A stretch of DNA of 64,000 nt, from positions 248,001-312,000 of the forward strand of contig NZ_CP090064.1 of assembly GCF_023100685.1 (NCBI RefSeq). The letters run 5' to 3'. The DNA is from Proteus vulgaris. GTDB lineage: Bacteria; Pseudomonadota; Gammaproteobacteria; Enterobacterales; Enterobacteriaceae. Below, one piece after another: positions 8,493-20,300 of the stretch; the stretch's first letter is position 1, and each line of letters begins with the position of its first letter. A program made the position numbers and the translations under genes. The notes under the pieces were generated by a model. The model had not been told where the DNA came from and searched no databases. It worked only from the letters and a program-made list of their open reading frames with translations.

Positions 8493-8869
8493 ATAAAAAG
8501 ATCCTTTTTTTATAAATTTAAATTAGATTAATAAAATTTATGATTTTATGCAATTAAAAATATCTGCTGTTAGATTAATTAATTAAAAGTTAGCTTAACA
8601 ACAAGTGTGCTTTTATTTTTTATTATGTAAAATTCTATTTTTATTGTTTTTATTATTTCTTTTAAGTGGATAGTATCCTTCACTATAAAAGAAGTTATTT
8701 TTATATTTCTTATATAAGTAATAAATAAACTGAGAATATATAAATCTAATTTTATATCTTTATGTTAAAAATATAATTTTTAATATTTTTTGATAATAGG
8801 AGAAAATAGTAAGGGAAAAAGCAGTAGCATCCATGCTGACTTACTTTTATAAGTTGGGTTAAAGGTTAT
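8493..8869. other. AT-rich intergenic region, effector/gabD
   Basis: 377 bases, very AT-rich, with many T/A runs. It must hold the promoter of the effector operon (reading left). No convincing gene, RNA or operator is visible. The base composition matches the accessory cassette and suggests its right boundary lies near 8.85 kb. Confidence 0.6.
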
Positions 8870-10318
8870 TTATAATCCTTGGCAGAGATATTTCATCTCC
8901 ATATAATCTTCAATACCGTGTTCAGAGCCCTCACGACCTAAACCTGATTGTTTAATACCACCAAATGGTGCAACTTCATTGGAAATTAAACCTGTATTAA
9001 TCCCCACCATGCCATATTCTAAATTTTCAGCAACACGCCAAATACGCTGTGGATTTTCACTATAAAAATAAGCCGCTAAACCATAAATGGTGTTATTGGC
9101 TAAATGCACCACTTCATCTTCATTTTCAAAGATAACTAAAGGTGCTACAGGGCCAAAGATCTCTTCTTCAAGGATATGGCTATCGGCAGGCACATTACCC
9201 ACAACAGTAGGCTGGAAAAAGTTTTCACCTGCTTTATCACTTTCTCCACCACAAAGCAGTGTTGCACCGCGTTTTAATGTATCAGCAAGCAATGATTGTG
9301 ATTTTTCAACAGCTTTACGGTTAATGAGAGGCCCAATAGTGACACCTTCTTCAAAGCCATTCCCTACTTTGAGCTTTTGAACAGCAGCAACAAAGCGTTC
9401 GCTAAATTGTTGATAAACATCTTTATGAATATAAAAACGGTTAGCGCAAACACAGGTTTGTCCTGCATTACGGAATTTTGCCCCCATAGCACCTTCGACC
9501 GCTTTATCAATATCGGCATCGTTAAACACGATAAATGGTGCGTTACCGCCTAATTCTAAAGAGACTTTTTTTACGCTATCTGAACACTGGCGCATTAATA
9601 AACGTCCAACACCCGTAGAGCCTGTAAAACTTAACTTGCGAACACGGTTATCGGAGGTAAAGACTTCGCCAATTTTAATGGCATCACCAGTGACAATATT
9701 AATAACACCAGCGGGAATACCGGCTTGAGCCGCTAATTCTGCTAAGGCCAATGCGGTATAAGGTGTTTCATTGGCCGGTTTAATCACCATCGTACAACCT
9801 GCCGCTAATGCAGGAGCTGCTTTACGGGTGATCATAGCAGCCGGGAAGTTCCAAGGTGTAATAGCAGCACAGACACCAATACCTTGTTTGATCACCATCA
9901 AGCGTTTATCAGCGGAAGGGGAGGGAATAATTTCACCGTTGGTTCTCTTACCTTGCTCTGCGAACCATTCAATAAAAGAAGCTGCATAAGTAATTTCACC
10001 TTCAGCTTCAGCAACGGGTTTACCTTGCTCAAATGTCATTAATTCAGCAAGTTTTCTTTTATTTTCAGTGATTAATTTAAACCAATTTTGCAATAATGCT
10101 CCGCGCTGATGTGCTGTGAGTGCGCGCCATTTTGGTAAGGCTTTTTGTGCAGCATCAACAGCCATTATTGCTTCTTGTGTTGCCATATTGGGTACAGTAC
10201 CCAGTAAAGTACCTGTGGCAGGATCGATAACATCAACAGTTTCGTTGTTTTTAGCATTACACCAAAGACCATCAATATAGCCTTGTTCGCGGAAATAGGG
10301 ATTTGTCGTTATCTTCAC
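8870..10318 (-). CDS. gabD: NAD(P)-dependent succinate-semialdehyde dehydrogenase
   Basis: 482 residues, the same length as E. coli GabD, and an aldehyde dehydrogenase superfamily member. Key motifs are ITPWNFPAAMITRKAAPALA (cofactor site), FTGSTGVGRLL, LELGGNAPFIVF with the general-base Glu (about 255), and GQTCVCANRFYIH with the catalytic Cys (about 289). GabD oxidises succinate semialdehyde to succinate in 4-aminobutyrate breakdown. No gabT or gabP is adjacent, so it stands alone here. A related dehydrogenase such as Sad or glutarate-semialdehyde dehydrogenase is less likely given length and close resemblance. Confidence 0.9.
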   Translation of the reverse strand: MKITTNPYFREQGYIDGLWCNAKNNETVDVIDPATGTLLGTVPNMATQEAIMAVDAAQKALPKWRALTAHQRGALLQNWFKLITENKRKLAELMTFEQGKPVAEAEGEITYAASFIEWFAEQGKRTNGEIIPSPSADKRLMVIKQGIGVCAAITPWNFPAAMITRKAAPALAAGCTMVIKPANETPYTALALAELAAQAGIPAGVINIVTGDAIKIGEVFTSDNRVRKLSFTGSTGVGRLLMRQCSDSVKKVSLELGGNAPFIVFNDADIDKAVEGAMGAKFRNAGQTCVCANRFYIHKDVYQQFSERFVAAVQKLKVGNGFEEGVTIGPLINRKAVEKSQSLLADTLKRGATLLCGGESDKAGENFFQPTVVGNVPADSHILEEEIFGPVAPLVIFENEDEVVHLANNTIYGLAAYFYSENPQRIWRVAENLEYGMVGINTGLISNEVAPFGGIKQSGLGREGSEHGIEDYMEMKYLCQGL

Positions 10319-10578
10319 TTAATACCTCTCTGAACACATTATATATTGATATTTATAAAGCTAGGCAGTTCTGTGCCTGTTTATAAGTATATGCCTGCGT
10401 TACGATGTTGTGAAAATAAGTATGAAAAATCACACTAAAAAGTGCTAAAAACAGGATAAATAGAGTCAATTGTTTAGGTTTTTAATGAATAATTCCCATA
10501 ACACAAGACAGAAGGTTTACGCTGTACCTTACCACTGTTATTCTTGGGTTTAACTTTCATAAAAAACAGGTATTTTTC

Positions 10579-11199
10579 ATGTCAAAACCATCATTTGATT
10601 CTATCGAATCACAGGCAAGTTACGGTATTGGTCTGCAAGTCGGTCAACAACTGACTGAATCAGGTCTTCAAGGATTAGAGCCCGCAGCACTGTTAGCTGG
10701 CTTGACCGATGCATTAGAAGGTAATGCGCCTTCTGTACCTGTTGAAACATTACACAATGCCTTACGTACTATGCATGAGCGTGCTGAAGCTGTTCGCCAA
10801 GAACGCCAAGCTGAGCTTGCTGATGCGGGTAAAATTTTCTTAGAAGAAAATGTGAAAAATGAAGGCGTTCAAGTTACAGAATCAGGTTTACAGTATAAAG
10901 TACTGACAGCGGGTGAAGGTGCTATCCCTGCACGTACTGATCATGTTCGTGTTCACTACACGGGGCGTTTAATTGATGGCACTGTATTTGACAGTTCTGT
11001 TCAACGCGGTCAGCCAGCAGAATTCCCTGTAAATGGTGTTATCGCAGGTTGGATTGAAGCATTAACATTAATGCCAGTAGGCTCTAAATGGGAATTATAT
11101 ATCCCTTATCAATTAGCTTATGGCGAACGCGGAGCTGGTGCGGCTATTCCTCCATTCGCAACATTAGTATTTGAAGTAGAATTATTAGAAATTTTATAA
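10579..11199 (+). CDS. fklB: FKBP-type peptidyl-prolyl isomerase, 22 kDa
   Basis: 206 residues. An N-terminal helical dimerisation domain (about 1-95, [20 protein letters not shown]) is followed by an FKBP domain: [20 protein letters not shown], then [20 protein letters not shown] and [18 protein letters not shown]. There is no signal peptide, so it is cytoplasmic like E. coli FklB. It catalyses cis/trans isomerisation at proline. The E. coli order fklB-cysQ-ytfJ is preserved. Confidence 0.95.
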   Translation: MSKPSFDSIESQASYGIGLQVGQQLTESGLQGLEPAALLAGLTDALEGNAPSVPVETLHNALRTMHERAEAVRQERQAELADAGKIFLEENVKNEGVQVTESGLQYKVLTAGEGAIPARTDHVRVHYTGRLIDGTVFDSSVQRGQPAEFPVNGVIAGWIEALTLMPVGSKWELYIPYQLAYGERGAGAAIPPFATLVFEVELLEIL

Positions 11200-11230
11200 T
11201 TTCTTATTCTGCGGTAAATCAGAGTAAAAA

Positions 11231-11251
11231 ATAGCCGGTTTTGCCGGCTAT
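11231..11251 (+). terminator. Hairpin downstream of fklB
   Basis: ATAGCCGG-TTTTG-CCGGCTAT with a weak T-rich tail; probable fklB terminator. Confidence 0.65.
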
Positions 11252-11341
11252 TGTTGTCTCTATACTAAAATAAAGAGATAGTAGGGTAATTGATTTTTAT
11301 AAGAGAAGTGATCATGCTTATAGAAATAAGAGAGGTGCATT

Positions 11342-12082
11342 ATGTTAGAACAAGTCAGCAAATTAGCTCGCCAAGCCGGTATGGCGATAATGCAGATTTA
11401 TCAGCAATCCGAGCCGATCCAAGTGCAGGAAAAAAGTGATAATTCACCTGTTACAGAAGCAGATTTAGCCGCTCATCAAATTATCAAACAAGGACTTGCT
11501 TCTATTGCTCCTGATATACCTCAATTATCTGAAGAAGATCCACCTGAATGGGAAGTTCGCCGCCATTGGGATCGTTATTGGCTAATTGACCCATTAGATG
11601 GTACTAAAGAATTTATCAGTAAGAATGGTGAGTTTACGGTAAATATAGCCTTAATCGAAAAGGGTATTCCGATTTTAGGGGTCGTTTATGCACCAGTGCA
11701 AAATGTGTTATATGCGGCTGCCAATAAAAAAGCGTGGAAAGAGGAGTGTGGCCAGCGATTACCTATTCATGCAAGTCGGGCAGAACCCCCTGTGATAGTG
11801 ATCAGCCGTTCTCATCAAGATGATGAATTAAAAGAATATTTATCACAGCTAGGTGAACATCAAACGGTTGCCGTCGGCTCATCTCTAAAATTTTGTCTTG
11901 TTGCAGAAGGTAAAGCCCAGCTTTATCCTCGTTTTGGACCCACGCATACGTGGGATACGGCGGCAGGTCATGCCATAGCGATTGCTGCTGGCGCACATGT
12001 CACAGATTGGAAAGGGATAACGTTAGATTATTCTCCTAAAGAATCGCTGATAAACCCAGGATTTAGAGTTTCTATATTTTAG
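11342..12082 (+). CDS. cysQ: 3'(2'),5'-bisphosphate nucleotidase CysQ
   Basis: 246 residues of the inositol monophosphatase-like fold. Metal-binding motifs are EED (about 60), [12 protein letters not shown] (about 80) and [14 protein letters not shown] (about 201). CysQ converts PAP to AMP, preventing build-up of this by-product of sulfate assimilation. The usual length is 246. Own gene with Shine-Dalgarno AGAGAGGT. Confidence 0.95.
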   Translation: MLEQVSKLARQAGMAIMQIYQQSEPIQVQEKSDNSPVTEADLAAHQIIKQGLASIAPDIPQLSEEDPPEWEVRRHWDRYWLIDPLDGTKEFISKNGEFTVNIALIEKGIPILGVVYAPVQNVLYAAANKKAWKEECGQRLPIHASRAEPPVIVISRSHQDDELKEYLSQLGEHQTVAVGSSLKFCLVAEGKAQLYPRFGPTHTWDTAAGHAIAIAAGAHVTDWKGITLDYSPKESLINPGFRVSIF

Positions 12083-12098
12083 TATGTAGAGAGGCGGT

Positions 12099-12126
12099 CG
12101 GAGCCTTTTGTTTAATAAAGGCTCCG
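12099..12126. terminator. Bidirectional terminator, cysQ/ytfJ
   Basis: Perfect stem CGGAGCCTTT / AAAGGCTCCG between two convergent genes. Confidence 0.8.
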
Positions 12127-12136
12127 ATATCTCACA

Positions 12137-12703
12137 TCATTCTTTAATTAAATCATTGATAAGATTGATAGCTGTGGTTATCTCAGCACCACTTAATACG
12201 CCTTCTTTCACAAAACGTACTTTGCCTTGTTTATCAAGTACAACAATCGCTGAATTCTCTTTTTCTAATCCCCAGCCTTTTAATGTTGCGCCATCGGCAT
12301 CAACAATAAATTGTGACCAAGGAAACTCTTTTTTACTGTCTTCAACACTGCCACGTACAAAGGGGCCTGTCCCAAATACTGCATCATCTGTATTAATAAT
12401 TGTCGTTGTTTGATAGCTCGCTTGCGGGAATTTGGCCAATTTAACCGCTTCAATAAACGGTGCATTCATCTCCTTAGCCTTACTACGTCCCGCTATATGC
12501 TGAACTGTACGTACTTTTCCACTAAGCAGACCACTGTTCCAATTTTGGTAGCTAAACTTATCTTTAGTTGTGTCATAAAGCAGTTCACCTTTGTCATTGA
12601 TGGTGACTGCTGGGAGTACGGTATTCTCAGTGATGTTATGAGCAAATACCCATGTTGATGTGCTAAGTAAAAGTGCAGCTAAGGTGAGTTTGTGCATAGC
12701 CAT
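12137..12703 (-). CDS. ytfJ: YtfJ-family periplasmic protein
   Basis: 188 residues. Signal peptide about 1-21 (LLLSTSTWVFA followed by HNITEN). The thioredoxin-like fold of the YtfJ family is seen in RTVQHIAGRSKAKEMNAPFI, TTTIINTDDAVFGTGPFVRG and FPWSQFIVDADGATLKGWGL. It has no CxxC, so it is not a conventional thiol oxidoreductase; the function is unknown in the family. Position between cysQ and ytfK matches E. coli. Confidence 0.9.
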   Translation of the reverse strand: MAMHKLTLAALLLSTSTWVFAHNITENTVLPAVTINDKGELLYDTTKDKFSYQNWNSGLLSGKVRTVQHIAGRSKAKEMNAPFIEAVKLAKFPQASYQTTTIINTDDAVFGTGPFVRGSVEDSKKEFPWSQFIVDADGATLKGWGLEKENSAIVVLDKQGKVRFVKEGVLSGAEITTAINLINDLIKE

Positions 12704-12979
12704 TGTCCTATTATTGAGATGACGTTAGATTCTATTTAAGCATAGAAGCTAGTGAAGAATAATACCGCATTCTTGATACATTTATTTAACATTCAGAGGG
12801 TAAGATATTGCTTACGTTATCTTGATTTATATTCTTTACTGTCAATAAATGTAAAAATAGATAAGAAATTTAAATAAGTTGAACCTAGTACTTATAATTA
12901 GGTCTTTAAATTTGATATATAAAGATAAGTTTTTATGACTTATTAAACTCAACAACGAGCATGGGAGACTAACTGAAAG

Positions 12980-13186
12980 ATGAAAATCTTCAATCGCTAT
13001 AACCCTGAAAAAATTGCTCTCTACGTTAAGACGTTATTTCGTGGACGGTTTTACATCAAAGGAATGGGTGCATTTGAATTTGATTACGGCAAAATTTTAC
13101 TGCCTAAAATAAAAGATAAGCTACATTTTAATGTTATGAGTGAAGTAAACCAGCAGGTTATTTTACTTAAAGCTGAAATGGGTTAA
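12980..13186 (+). CDS. ytfK: YtfK (DUF1107), SpoT-stimulating small protein
   Basis: 68 residues, starting [20 protein letters not shown] and ending LKAEMG, the exact YtfK pattern. E. coli YtfK binds SpoT and tips it towards (p)ppGpp synthesis under phosphate or fatty-acid starvation. It lies divergent from ytfJ and convergent with paeA. In E. coli it is PhoB-regulated; only a doubtful half-site is visible here at about 12839. Confidence 0.93.
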   Translation: MKIFNRYNPEKIALYVKTLFRGRFYIKGMGAFEFDYGKILLPKIKDKLHFNVMSEVNQQVILLKAEMG

Positions 13187-13200
13187 CTTTTATCTGATAG

Positions 13201-13245
13201 ATAACTGAGTCTTTCTCTTTGAGTTTTCAGATAAGACTCAGTTAT
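13201..13245. terminator. Bidirectional terminator, ytfK/paeA
   Basis: 13-bp stem ATAACTGAGTCTT / AAGACTCAGTTAT between convergent genes. Confidence 0.8.
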
Positions 13246-13261
13246 TAATTTCATTTAGTTA

Positions 13262-14644
13262 CTAATCAGCAATTTTATTTTCATCTTTTTTGATTTCTAC
13301 TTCCGTTGTTGTTGTCTGTGTAACAGGAACATGCTCCTGTAAGACGGGTTTAACGGGAGGAATATCATCAATTTTTGTCACAAGTAATTGATCAATTTTA
13401 TAATTATCAATATCGACAACTTCAAACTTATACCCTGAGAACTTCACATAATCTGTGCGTTTTGGGATCTTGCGTAAGCGAAACATCATAAAACCAGCAA
13501 TAGTTTCGTAATTACTTGAATCAGGGAAATCATCAATATCAAGTGCGCGCATCACATCATCAATTGGTGTACCACCTTCAACTAACCATGAATGCTCATC
13601 ACGACTGACAATTTGCTCTTCTTGTCCTGGCCCAATTAAATCGCCCATCAATGTTGTCATCACGTCATTTAACGTAATAACACCCATTACCATGGCGTAT
13701 TCATTGAGGATAATGGCAAAATCTTCACCTGATGTTTTAAAACTTTCTAACATATCTGAAAGTGTTAATGTATCAGGAATAATGAGCGCTTTACGGATAT
13801 GAACACCTTCATTGAGATTTAGGCTTTGTCCATTAATAACGCGATTAAGAAGCTCTTTAGAATCCACATAACCAATAATATGGTCGATATCACCTTCACA
13901 AACTAAAAATTTAGAGTGAGGCTGGGTGGCAATTTTTTCTTTAATGTCGTTTTCAGTTTCTTCGCGATCAAAATAAACCACATCTTCCCGAGGCGTCATT
14001 GCAGAAGGCACGGTGCGTGATTCTAATTCAAAGACATTTTCAATGAGTTCATGTTCTTGTTTACGTAAAACCCCTGCAACAGCTCCGGCTTCCACTATGG
14101 CGAAAATATCATCAGAAGTAATATCTTCATTTCTGACCATCGGAATTTTAAACAGCTTGAAGATGAGATCAGCCATGCCATTAAATAACCATACTAAAGG
14201 GCGGAAAAAAGCAAGGCAGAAACGCATTGGATTCACAATTCTTAATGCGATAGCTTCAGGCTTAATCATACCAATACGTTTTGGGGTTAAGTCAGCCAGT
14301 AAAATAAACATTGATGTGACAATAATAAAAGAGCAGATAGATCCAAGCTGTTGAGCTAGAGGCTCTTCAAAAAATTGTAGATAGAAACTTTTTAGTGAAG
14401 GGGAGAATGCAGACTCACCAACGATACCCGCCAAAATGGCAACTGCATTTAATCCAATTTGAACGACAGTAAAAAACATGCCTGGCATTTCTTGCATTTT
14501 TAAGACGCGGGCAGCGTTAATATTACCTTCATCAACGAGTTGTTTGAGTTTAATTCGACGAGAGGCGGCAAGAGAAATTTCAGACAGCGAAAAAAAGGCG
14601 CTGATAGCACAAAGCAAAAGCACAATGAGTAAACTATTAAGCAT
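13262..14644 (-). CDS. paeA: Polyamine export protein PaeA (YtfL), CNNM/CorC family
   Basis: 460 residues. The DUF21/CNNM membrane domain (about 1-195) has four hydrophobic segments. Two CBS domains follow (about 210-330; MTPREDVVYF and LNEYAMVMGVITLNDVMTTL), then a CorC/HlyC-type C-terminal domain (YETIAGFMMFRLRKIPK). In Salmonella and E. coli, PaeA (formerly YtfL) exports putrescine and cadaverine in stationary phase. It is slightly longer than the E. coli form (447) owing to a Thr/Val/Glu-rich tail. Annotations as 'hemolysin' for this family are misleading. Confidence 0.9.
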   Translation of the reverse strand: MLNSLLIVLLLCAISAFFSLSEISLAASRRIKLKQLVDEGNINAARVLKMQEMPGMFFTVVQIGLNAVAILAGIVGESAFSPSLKSFYLQFFEEPLAQQLGSICSFIIVTSMFILLADLTPKRIGMIKPEAIALRIVNPMRFCLAFFRPLVWLFNGMADLIFKLFKIPMVRNEDITSDDIFAIVEAGAVAGVLRKQEHELIENVFELESRTVPSAMTPREDVVYFDREETENDIKEKIATQPHSKFLVCEGDIDHIIGYVDSKELLNRVINGQSLNLNEGVHIRKALIIPDTLTLSDMLESFKTSGEDFAIILNEYAMVMGVITLNDVMTTLMGDLIGPGQEEQIVSRDEHSWLVEGGTPIDDVMRALDIDDFPDSSNYETIAGFMMFRLRKIPKRTDYVKFSGYKFEVVDIDNYKIDQLLVTKIDDIPPVKPVLQEHVPVTQTTTTEVEIKKDENKIAD

Positions 14645-14794
14645 ATAAGGCTCACATCACCCCAAGTATTTAATCCAAAGGGCAATACTAGAGTGTTAAA
14701 AATAGAAGATAAATCAATATATTGTGATGGATTTATTCACAAAGATAGATAAGAGGGCGCAATTATATCATCGCCCTGCTATTTTCTGCTAGTA

Positions 14795-15433
14795 TTACTT
14801 TTCAGGTGGAAAACAGACACCTATCCCGCCTAATCCACAATAGCCTTGTGGGTTTTTGTGTAAATATTGCTGGTGGTAATCTTCAGCAAAATAAAAAGGG
14901 CCTGTTGGCTGTATTTCTGTCGTAATTTCCGTTGTTGCGCCTTGAGCATTCATTGCTTGTTGATAACGCTTTTTTGACTCAATAGCTTGTTCATATTGCT
15001 CTGCGTTAACAGTATAAATGGCAGAACGATATTGGCTGCCAATATCATTACCTTGGCGCATACCTTGTGATGGATTATGATTTTCCCAAAAAAGAGCCAG
15101 AAGTTGTTGGTAGCTAATTATTGCAGGATCAAAAACAACTCTCACCACTTCACTATGGCCAGTTAAACCTTGGCAAACTTGTTGGTAGGTTGGATTTTCT
15201 GTTACACCACCGCTATAACCCGCACTTGTTGAGTAAACACCTGGTTGTTGCCAAAACAGACGTTCAACTCCCCAAAAACAACCCATGGCAAAATAAGCGA
15301 TACTCATCTTTTCAGGAGTATCATTTATAGAATGCCCATTTACTGCATGATTAGCAGATATTTCTAATGGTGTCGAGGTACCCCTTAAGGCATTCTCTGG
15401 TTGGTAAGCTTTATGTTGCAAGGTAGACTCCAT
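14795..15433 (-). CDS. msrA: Peptide methionine sulfoxide reductase MsrA
   Basis: 212 residues, as in E. coli. The catalytic motif [13 protein letters not shown] (Cys about 54) is followed by [23 protein letters not shown] is central, and the C-terminal [13 protein letters not shown] carries the two recycling cysteines. MsrA reduces the S-epimer of methionine sulfoxide using thioredoxin. Divergent from tamA, with which it shares a 126-base promoter region. Confidence 0.96.
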   Translation of the reverse strand: MESTLQHKAYQPENALRGTSTPLEISANHAVNGHSINDTPEKMSIAYFAMGCFWGVERLFWQQPGVYSTSAGYSGGVTENPTYQQVCQGLTGHSEVVRVVFDPAIISYQQLLALFWENHNPSQGMRQGNDIGSQYRSAIYTVNAEQYEQAIESKKRYQQAMNAQGATTEITTEIQPTGPFYFAEDYHQQYLHKNPQGYCGLGGIGVCFPPEK

Positions 15434-15559
15434 TTTTTATATTTGTAAATGCTTTACTATGGTAAAGGCTTAATATTGTTATAAACTAAATCTACAATAA
15501 AGCTTAAAACAGTTTGTCGTCAATTCATCACATGGATTAAATCATATTGAGGAGAAAAC

Positions 15560-17302
15560 GTGCCGAGATACTCCGTTATCTACGTTCTCTGTCTGTCTTT
15601 TATCGCACCGGTTGCCTATGGGGCAAGTTTGCGTTTAAAAGTAGAAGGTTTAGAAGGGCAACTCGAAAAAAATGCGCGAGTCCAGCTATCAAACATTACA
15701 ACAGAAGAAGTTGCACCTGACGGGCGTTTTCGTGCGCGTGTTGAAAAAGCAATTCAAGAAGGACTTCGCCCTTTAGGCTATTATCAGCCTAGTGTGACAT
15801 TTTCTTATCAAGAAAATACACCGCCAACGCGCTCTGTATTAACCGCTAAAGTTGAGCCCGGTATTCCTATCTTACTTAAAGGAGTCGATATTGTTCTTGA
15901 AGGTGGTGCTAAAACCGACGAACAATATGCAAAGGTAATTAAAGAAAATACTCCTCCTCTTGATAGTGTTTTAAACCATGGTGATTATGAAAAGCTCAAA
16001 GGTTCATTAACAGGGCTTGCTATCCGTCGTGGTTACTTTGATGCAGAAATGGATAAAAGTCAGCTAGGTGTCTCGTTAGATAACCATGCATCATATTGGG
16101 ATTTTGTCTTTAATAGTGGTGAACGTTATCGCTTTGGCAAAGTAAATTATACTGGTTCTCAAATTCGTGAAGACTATTTACAAAATATTGTTCCCTTTAA
16201 AGAAGGGCAATATTACGCGTCTGAAGATCTTGCTGAATTTAATCGTCGTTTAGCCGCAACAGGGTGGTTTAACTCTGCGGTTGTTACTCCTGATATTGCA
16301 AAAGCACGAGCCGAAGGTTCACATCTTTTACCAATGAGTGCGGTTGTCACTCCGCGTTCTCGTAACTACGTAGAGCTTGGTGGTGGTTATGCCACCGATG
16401 TTGGTCCTCGCCTTAATATGCAGTGGGATAAACCATGGATGAACTCGCGTGGTCATAGTCTAACCTCCAACATTAGCGTTTCTCAGCCTGAACAATCTAT
16501 TGGCGCGAACTATAAAATTCCACTTAAGGTTAACCCATTGGAGCAATATTATGGTGTTCAAGGTGGTTTTAAACGTACCGATTTAAATGATACTCGTTCT
16601 GATACCACAACGTTAAATGTGTCTCGTAACTGGGATATGTCTACGGGCTGGCAATACAGTGTGAATACACGTTGGAGTCTTAGCCACTTTACCCAAGGTG
16701 AAGTTACAAATACCACCATGTTGCTTTATCCCGGTGTTACTGCCAGCCGTGTACGTCAACGTGGTGGGATGATGCCTTCTTGGGGAGACAGCCAACGTTA
16801 CTCATTAGACTACTCTAATAAAATGTGGGGTTCGGATGTCGAGTTTGCAGCGTTCCAAGCGCAACAGGTTTGGATCCGTACACCATGGGAAGGGCATCGT
16901 TTTGTGGTAAGAGGTAATTTGGGCTGGATTGAAACGAATGCTTTTGAACAAGTTCCTCCAGAGCTACGTTTCTTTGCAGGGGGTGATAGGAGTGTTCGAG
17001 GCTTTAAATACCAAAGTATTTCACCAGAAGATAGTAAAGGTAATTTAACAGGGGCATCAAGGATGCTTGTTGGATCGGCAGAATATCAATATAACGTTAC
17101 AGGTAATTGGTGGAGTGCTGTCTTTATTGATAGTGGCGAAGCGGTTAATGATTTTACTCGCAGTGATTTTAAAACAGGTGCCGGTGCCGGTGTGCGCTGG
17201 GCATCACCTGTTGGGCCAATTAAATTTGATTTAGCACTACCTGTGAGTGACGTTGATAAACGTAGACTCCAGTTTTATATCGGGTTAGGAGCAGAGTTAT
17301 GA
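15560..17302 (+). CDS. tamA: Outer membrane translocation and assembly module TamA
   Basis: 580 residues from a GTG preceded by TTGAGGAG. Signal peptide about 1-22 (FIAPVAYG followed by ASLRLK). Three POTRA domains span about 23-265. An Omp85 16-strand barrel fills the rest, with the lid-lock motif [14 protein letters not shown] (about 475) and the final strand [12 protein letters not shown]. TamA works with TamB in outer-membrane phospholipid transport and insertion of some autotransporters. Its stop overlaps the tamB start by 4 bases. Confidence 0.96.
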   Translation: MPRYSVIYVLCLSFIAPVAYGASLRLKVEGLEGQLEKNARVQLSNITTEEVAPDGRFRARVEKAIQEGLRPLGYYQPSVTFSYQENTPPTRSVLTAKVEPGIPILLKGVDIVLEGGAKTDEQYAKVIKENTPPLDSVLNHGDYEKLKGSLTGLAIRRGYFDAEMDKSQLGVSLDNHASYWDFVFNSGERYRFGKVNYTGSQIREDYLQNIVPFKEGQYYASEDLAEFNRRLAATGWFNSAVVTPDIAKARAEGSHLLPMSAVVTPRSRNYVELGGGYATDVGPRLNMQWDKPWMNSRGHSLTSNISVSQPEQSIGANYKIPLKVNPLEQYYGVQGGFKRTDLNDTRSDTTTLNVSRNWDMSTGWQYSVNTRWSLSHFTQGEVTNTTMLLYPGVTASRVRQRGGMMPSWGDSQRYSLDYSNKMWGSDVEFAAFQAQQVWIRTPWEGHRFVVRGNLGWIETNAFEQVPPELRFFAGGDRSVRGFKYQSISPEDSKGNLTGASRMLVGSAEYQYNVTGNWWSAVFIDSGEAVNDFTRSDFKTGAGAGVRWASPVGPIKFDLALPVSDVDKRRLQFYIGLGAEL

Positions 17303-20300
17303 TAAAAAAGTGGTTGAAATGGATTGCGTTAACACTCCTTATCATTATTTTGCTTACATTTGGTGCTGTAGCTTGGATCTTAGGAACACAATCAGGTTTG
17401 CATTTTGCCATTAATAGTGCTGCTCGCTGGGTTCCAGGCTTAGTTATCAAGGATGTTAATGGTGACTGGAAAGATCTGCGTTTAACGGGTGTTGAGTATC
17501 AAATGCCCGGAGTTGATGTGAACGTAGGTGAGTTATCATTAGGATTACGTTTAGCGTGCCTGACGGATAAACAAGTTTGCGTTGATACATTGGCGACACG
17601 CGATGTGGTTGTTAATGTTGATACTAGTGCTTTCCCACCCTCTGAAGAAACACCACCATCAGAACCTTTAACTGAGCTCAATGCTCCGTTACCTATCTAT
17701 TTAAACTCGCTCTCATTAGAAAATACGCATGTGAAGATTGACGATATGGCAATCTCGCTGGATGAGTTTAAAACAGGTGCTCAGTGGGAAGGTCGCCTAG
17801 TTACATTAAATCCAACCGTTATTAATGATTTGCTGGTGGCGTTACCCAAAACGCCAGAAGACGGTAGTGTTGAAGCGGTTGCCCGAGATGTAAAAGAAGT
17901 CGTAACTGCAAAACCTAAAGCTGAGCCTAAAACACCAGAAGAAAAAGAACAAGCATTAGCAGACACAATTAAAACGATCTTTGCTAAGCCATTATTGGCT
18001 GAATTACCTGAAATTATTATTCCTGTGGATATCAATATTGAAGGTATTGAAGGTAAGCAATTACAAGTGAGTGGGGATACTCCAGTTACTATCAATCAAT
18101 TATCTTTTGAGGCAAATATTCAAGGTAAGCAAGTTAATCTCACTAAATTACGTGTTGATGCGCCTGAAGGTGAGGTCAGTTTAAATGGGGGGATCACGCT
18201 TGATAAACAATGGCCTGTTAATTTAGATATCAACGCAACCATTCGTGATGTTGTGGGGCTTGAAGATTTTAAAGATCAAAAAGCGACACTTTCTTTACAA
18301 GGTGCGTTACTCGAAGAGCTTAAATTAGCACTTTCTTTAACTGGAACAGTAACCGCTACACTTGATGCTCAGGCTGAGTTAGCCAAGCCACATCTTCCAT
18401 TAAAACTGACTTTAGAGAGTCAAAAAGTACGTTGGCCATTAACTGGTGATGCACAATATCAACTTAATGACACTCGACTACGTCTCAATGGCCAGACGGA
18501 TAATTACGATCTTTCATTGCGTTCTGATATCCAAGGTCAGGAGATCCCACCGGCTAAATTAATGTTGGATGCAAAGGGTAATGAAGAAAAAATAGAGTTA
18601 ACACGTCTGCGTTTAGCAGCATTACAAGGTCATGCTGATATCACAGGTGTTGCTGATTGGAGTAAAGCCATTAGTTGGAATGCATTGCTCACTATTTCAG
18701 GAATTAATACCGCAAAACAGTATCCTGATATGCCAGCCAAATTAGATGGGCGTATTGCTACAACGGGAAGCCTGTATGGTGGAAGTTGGCAATTACGTGT
18801 TCCTGAAATCACTTTAGATGGCAATATCAAAAATAATCTTATCAAGGCGAGAGGGAATGCCTATGGTAATGATTCTGGGCAATGGAATATTCCTCAATTA
18901 AATCTGATACTGGGTAAGAATAAACTCGATATCGAAGGACATCTAGGTGACAAGTGGGCATTAGATGCCAATATTAATGCGCCAGGATTAAATGGTTTAG
19001 TGCCAGGACTTGCTGGTGTTGTAAAAGGTAAGGTGAATATTCGAGGTGATATTAATGCACCGAAGATTATTGCTGATATCAACGCTCAAGGTATTAAATG
19101 GCAAGATCAAGTGAGTGTTGAATCTATTACGATTAAAGGCGATGTTCAGTCTGATAAAGAGATTGGTGGCAAACTGGCTATTACTGCACGTCAGTTAAAA
19201 CAAGCTGATTTAATTATCCGTAATTTAACGTTAGATGCAGCAGGCACAGAAAAACAACATAAACTCACGTTGAAAATGGATGGTGAGCCTGTTTCTGGTG
19301 GGCTGACATTAGCTGGATCATTTGATAAAGAGAAACAACAGTGGAAAGGAACACTAAATAATACAGCTTTTGATACCCCTGTGGGTGAATGGCGTTTAAA
19401 TAAAGCAATGGCGCTGAATTTGTTGGCAGAAAAGCAAGAGATCACGATTGGCTCTCATTGCTGGGTGAACCCAAATGCGCAAGTTTGTGTTCCTAAAGCG
19501 ATAACAGTGGGTGAAAGTGGAACTGCTGCAATAACGCTAACACGTTTTGATTTAGCAATGATAAAGCCGTTCTTGCCACCTGAAACTTCTGTTCGAGGTG
19601 TATTTACAGGGGATGCCACTGCAACATGGAACTCAAAAGGTGGATTACCGAAAGCATCTGTCAATCTAAAAGGGCAAGGTGTTGCGGTAAAACAGAATAT
19701 TGAAGGAACGATTTTACCTATTGATTTCGATGCTATTACCTTAAATGCAGGTATGAATAATGGTAAAGCAACATTGCAATGGCTGATTAGCATTGCAGGT
19801 AATGGTGACTTTAAAGGTAATGTACATGTTGCCGATCTTGAGAAAAAGCGCCAACTATCAGGTACGGTTGATATTGATAATTTGACATTAGATTTAATTA
19901 AACCGTTCTTAGGTAAAGGTGAAATTGCTCAAGGGAATATTGGCGCTCAATTACGTTTAGGAGGAAGTGCTCAATCGCCACTGTTATTTGGTCAATTCGG
20001 GATTAATCAATTAAAAGTGGTTGGGCATTGGATCCCATTTGATATTACGAAAGGTAATGTTGATGTTCGATTCAATGGAGCAACATCGGACTTAGGCGGC
20101 AGAATTGAAACGCCAGAAGGTTATTTGAATCTTACTGGGAATGCCGATTGGCGTAAGTTAGATGAATGGCGGGCAGTGGTCGCCGCTAATGGTAATAAGC
20201 TACGAGTGTCATTGCCTCCAATGGTGCGTATTGATGTTAATCCTGATCTCGTCTTTGAGGCTGGCCCTCATTTACTGAAATTAGATGGTCGTATTGATAT

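Noticed and set aside
12839..12857. PhoB box upstream of ytfK (CTGTCA followed by TGTAAA)
   Set aside because: The first half fits, but the second half is poor and the spacing is 10 rather than 11 bases; not enough to call.
14500..14685. Frame overlapping the paeA start
   Set aside because: Shadow frame; the paeA protein explains this DNA and the overlapping peptide has no family pattern.
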